Below, piece by piece: positions 61,273 through 64,000 of a DNA stretch of 64,000 nucleotides. Origin of the DNA: an uncultured Kiritimatiellota bacterium (GTDB taxonomy: Bacteria > Verrucomicrobiota > Kiritimatiellia > RFP12 > UBA1067); the NCBI GenBank assembly GCA_934635225.1, contig CAKTYZ010000003.1, positions 124,001-188,000 on the forward strand, written 5' to 3'. Below the pieces are notes generated by a model. It had not been told where the DNA came from and ran no database searches. It saw only the letters and a list, made by a program, of their open reading frames with translations. Each line of letters begins with the position of its first letter. The first letter of the stretch is position 1. A program made the position numbers and the translations under genes.

Positions 61273-63378
61273 TCAAAGTCGTTTCCGGTCCGGCAAATCG
61301 GCCATCCACAGTCCGCTTCCGGTCGTCATCAGGAAAATCCGTCCCCCGCCGACGTACACATCGCGCCGTGCGCCGCTGGGGACGCGCAGGCTGTCGGGAA
61401 TCTTCTCGAACGTCCGTGCGCCGTCATATGAGACGTAAAACCCGTCTCCGCTCGACGCGACGGCGAAGCCCTTCACGGATCCGTCGAACGCGATCCGCCA
61501 GAAGCGTTTCAGCTCGGGCGCGCCCCGGAACGTGCGCCCGCCGTCCGTCGAAACGCTTGCATGATCGCCGCCGCGAACGAAACGTCCCGGCGTGAACGGA
61601 TCTGGGACGGGCAGCGCCCCGAGGTCCGAAACCTTCTCCCAAACCTGCGCCTCGCGATCGAATCGGTAGAGTCCGCCGATCTTGCACGGTACGCACAGGA
61701 AGGAACCGTCCGGACCGAACGCCATCTGATGCCACGAACCGCCCCACGGCGCGGCGGTGAAGAGTTCACGTCCCGGCGGCAGACCTTTCGAACACGACGA
61801 CCAATTGACGCCCCCGTCGCACGAGCGGTAGACGCCGCCCTTGCCCGGTTCGCACGGACCCGACACCGCCAGATAGACGTCGTCGGTGAGGGGATCGACC
61901 GCCACGCTGAACGCCGGATGGACGCCGAACTTCTGATCGGGAAGTCCTCCGCCCGGCTTCACCGGATACGTCCAGTTCAAACCGCTGTCCGTCGAACGTC
62001 CGAGACGCGTGATGCCCCACTGGCCCCCCGCAGAATACATCAGGTGCGGCGTGCGCCGCGAATAGGCGAAATCAAAACTGCCGGGCAGATTCAACGGACG
62101 TCCAAACGACTTGCCGCCATCCGTCGAGAAGAACATCATCATGTCCGCGACGCCGTAACAGATGCGGTTGGCGTCAAACGGATCGATACCGACCGTGAAC
62201 GACACGAGCGGCATGATGCCGTCCATCCGCGTGCGCCAGGCGGAACCGCCGTCGAACGATTCCCAGATATCGTAGAAATCCGTGGCGATCCAATGCTTCG
62301 GATCGTTCTCGTCGATGACAAGCGTGCAGAGCGAATCCATCCTGCCGTTCGCGACGGCGTAGGAAAGGAACTCCGACTCCTTCGAAAACGACATCTTGCC
62401 CCGCGGCACTTCCGTCCAAGCCGCGTCATCCGCCTTCCGACGGTAGATCCTGCCGTAGGCGCTGCCGATCGCGTAAAAGCCGGGACCCGCCGCAAGCGCG
62501 TAATAGTAACCGGGATTGTTGTAGGGCACGACCCCTTCCTTCCACGCGCCCAATCCCTCGCCGAACGGTTGCCAGCTCCGCCCGCCGTCCCGCGAAACCT
62601 TCACCTCGCGTCCGCAGGTGCCGACCAACTCGTCGCGTCCGCGGATCTGGACGATTTCCAGGAGAGGCTCCTTCGCCACGACCGCCCATGTTTCGCCCGA
62701 ATCGTCCGACCGCCAGAAACCCGGATCGCCCTTGCCCGACAGGTCGTGGGGCGAACAGGCGTAGAGACGGCCAGCGACCGTCCGGTCGAATCTGACGTCC
62801 GTGAAATAGGCGCCCTTCCCGCCGACGACCTTCCACGTCTCGCCGTTGTCGCGCGAACGGAAGATCCCGTCCCGGTCGGACGCCGCGACAAGTTCGTCCG
62901 GATTCGACGGGTTGCGCGCCAGCACGAGGCCCAGCGCCCGGTCCCGGCCGTTACCGTAGAACCGCGCCCGCAGCGTCTTGCGGAAACTGCGGCCGCCGTC
63001 CCGCGAAACGTAGACTCCCGCCGGCGCGTCGGAATTGTTGCCGCAGCAGAGCACGAAGGAATCGGCATCGCGCGGATCGACCGACATCGTCCGCACGTGA
63101 TCGGCCTGGAAATGCCGATCGCCCGCGGAAAAATTCGAATGGAGGGGACGCCAGGTGGCGCCGGCATCGTCCGAACGGTACGGACCGCCCACGTCGACAT
63201 AGCAGTACCAGACATTCGTCGCCGAGGGACAGATGATCACGTTCTGGAAGTACCCGCCGCCGTAAATCGGAGCGGGATGCCATCGGAAGGAATCGTCCGC
63301 TTCACATGAAAAAACCACCAAACCCAATGCCATCGCACGGGCCATCTTAAGCGCTTTGACGGGAAGAATACGCAACAT
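61273..63378 (-). CDS. secreted BNR/Asp-box propeller protein, GH74-like (xyloglucanase-type fold)
   Basis: 701 aa from ATG 63378 (MLRILPVKALKMARAMALGL; ATG 63345 is an alternative). The frame continues upstream to 63924 only because the intron sequence happens to be open. Two seven-blade propellers with many Asp-box turns: SDDAGATWRPL, SRDGGRSFRKTL, SRDNGETWKVVGG, SDDSGETWAVV, STDGGKSFGRPL, STDSGLNWTYP, SCDGGVNWSSC. The GGGYFQNVIICPSATNVWYC + YVDVGGPYRSDD opening resembles GH74. Likely an extracellular glycan hydrolase or binder. It begins directly after the 3' end of a group II intron. Confidence 0.75.
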   Translation of the reverse strand: MLRILPVKALKMARAMALGLVVFSCEADDSFRWHPAPIYGGGYFQNVIICPSATNVWYCYVDVGGPYRSDDAGATWRPLHSNFSAGDRHFQADHVRTMSVDPRDADSFVLCCGNNSDAPAGVYVSRDGGRSFRKTLRARFYGNGRDRALGLVLARNPSNPDELVAASDRDGIFRSRDNGETWKVVGGKGAYFTDVRFDRTVAGRLYACSPHDLSGKGDPGFWRSDDSGETWAVVAKEPLLEIVQIRGRDELVGTCGREVKVSRDGGRSWQPFGEGLGAWKEGVVPYNNPGYYYALAAGPGFYAIGSAYGRIYRRKADDAAWTEVPRGKMSFSKESEFLSYAVANGRMDSLCTLVIDENDPKHWIATDFYDIWESFDGGSAWRTRMDGIMPLVSFTVGIDPFDANRICYGVADMMMFFSTDGGKSFGRPLNLPGSFDFAYSRRTPHLMYSAGGQWGITRLGRSTDSGLNWTYPVKPGGGLPDQKFGVHPAFSVAVDPLTDDVYLAVSGPCEPGKGGVYRSCDGGVNWSSCSKGLPPGRELFTAAPWGGSWHQMAFGPDGSFLCVPCKIGGLYRFDREAQVWEKVSDLGALPVPDPFTPGRFVRGGDHASVSTDGGRTFRGAPELKRFWRIAFDGSVKGFAVASSGDGFYVSYDGARTFEKIPDSLRVPSGARRDVYVGGGRIFLMTTGSGLWMADLPDRKRL

Positions 63379-63386
63379 GATAGTTG

Positions 63387-64000
63387 GTAGAGCGGGGCGC
63401 CCCCGAAGGGTACGCCCGCCCCCCATTAGAACCGGACGTGCAGATTTCCCGCATCCGGCTCCCCGTGCGGAACTCCCCTCTGTCGAGGGCCCTGTTATCG
63501 CCGTTCCCGATCCCCTTGTCGTTGCCGACGAAGTTTCACGACTGGTTCGGCGGCATGTCCTGGAAGTGCTTGGGCGGCATTCGCGCTCCTCTTCACCAGA
63601 GAAGAGGCCGCACCGTTCATGGGTTTCTTCAACCACAACTTTCCCAATACTCCATTCCATGCGCTCCTTTTCCACCGAAGACCCTTCGCTCCACAGGCAT
63701 TGCCCTGTTTCCTCGCTACTACGATCTTCTCTGACTTCTGCTCTCGGTTTCCCTACCAGCAGATCTCCCAAGTTCCTGTGCTGAACTTTCAAGACGCGCC
63801 ATGCCCTATGCCCCGTCCCGTCGAGCACACCGCATAATGGTTTCAGTGTGTCCGTGTTGGCTTCGTCGTAAACGATCCGCTTGACCACGGGATGCCTTTC
63901 GGCTATGAGTATCGAGGTGTACATGCGGGCTTCACTTTCTGTTATGGCTCATCTCTTTGTCGGGCTGGGCTTCTGCACATCGGTCGCCCTCTGCGCAGCC
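63387..64000 (-). mobile_element. group II intron, ORF-less, 5' end at or beyond the window edge
   Basis: Domain V at 63461-63429 (minus): GAGCCGGATGCGGGAAATCT + GCACGTCCGGTTC, with AGC triad, GAAA loop and bulge. Domain VI at 63428-63388 has a GGGGCG/CGCCCC stem and the end GCTCTAC at 63387. Upstream, GGAACTTGGGAGATCTGC, GTCAGAGAAGATCGTAGTAG and nearby text match bacterial group II domain I regions. No reverse transcriptase frame lies between, so it is an ORF-less or ORF-deleted intron of at least 610 nt. Confidence 0.75.

Noticed and set aside
63379..63924. 182-codon N-terminal extension of the GH74-like protein
   Set aside because: It is intron RNA sequence open by chance; the secreted protein begins after the domain VI end.

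Overview
The window looks like a chromosomal contig of a Gram-negative member of the Verrucomicrobiota, most probably an uncultured Kiritimatiellae-type gut or anaerobe lineage. This is inferred from many secreted glycoside hydrolases (GH116, GH5, GH97, GH32, GH74-like), a SUMF1-type secreted protein, a beta-strand-rich surface protein, T2SS-type pseudopilin genes and LolA/AsmA-like envelope genes. No rRNA is present, so the taxonomy is inference. Nearly all genes lie on the minus strand.

Layout. 1-1940: 5' part of a GH116 gene running off the left edge. 1981-10920: one promoter (TTGACA-18-TATACT) and a tightly packed seven-gene minus-strand operon: a radical SAM/SPASM maturase (broken by a deletion/frameshift), three related secreted proteins sharing a C-terminal NNVIYVPDLVL-like tail, a Cys/Asp-repeat precursor peptide, a tandem alpha/beta-hydrolase and an O-antigen-ligase-like membrane protein. 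The precursor has five CX7D units followed by five CX3D units, the spacings used by Cys-Asp thioether-forming radical SAM enzymes. This is the best candidate for an undescribed system. 11190-17709: a NarL-type two-component system, an ADP-ribosylglycohydrolase/GH5 fusion and a SUMF1 operon. An identical 20-bp palindrome stands before the two-component genes, the SUMF1 operon and GH116.

17738-40669: mostly housekeeping genes: clpB without its N domain, GH97, icd, an esterase, tRNA-Ala(CGC), trmB, rsfS, glgA, a carboxyltransferase/biotin-carrier gene, pseudopilin genes gspHIJK interrupted by repeat and IS30 debris, proS, glgP, an AsmA-like gene, a LolA-like gene and aconitase. Several of these genes have an extended -10 (TGnTATAAT or TATACT) exactly 7 nt before ATG and no ribosome-binding site, so leaderless transcripts are likely.

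40702-46136: a dispersed repeat, a lipoprotein next to a group II intron 3' end, and a GH32 / sugar-porter / GntR-LacI regulator operon for sucrose or fructan use, with frameshifts in the porter and regulator and a truncated RAYT transposase upstream. 46192-57050: a long defence operon: Phd-PIN toxin-antitoxin, HsdM carrying an HsdR-N-like domain, a DUF1016 nuclease, HsdS, a DUF5655 protein, a DGQHR-like/TIR-like fusion, a DUF4062 protein, an MBL-fold hydrolase and an McrC-like nuclease with a nonsense codon. No HsdR is present. 57171-58862: an intact RAYT element with terminal inverted repeats abutting a MATE transporter fragment. 58879-64000: a surface beta-strand protein, a GH74-like protein and an ORF-less group II intron reaching the right edge.
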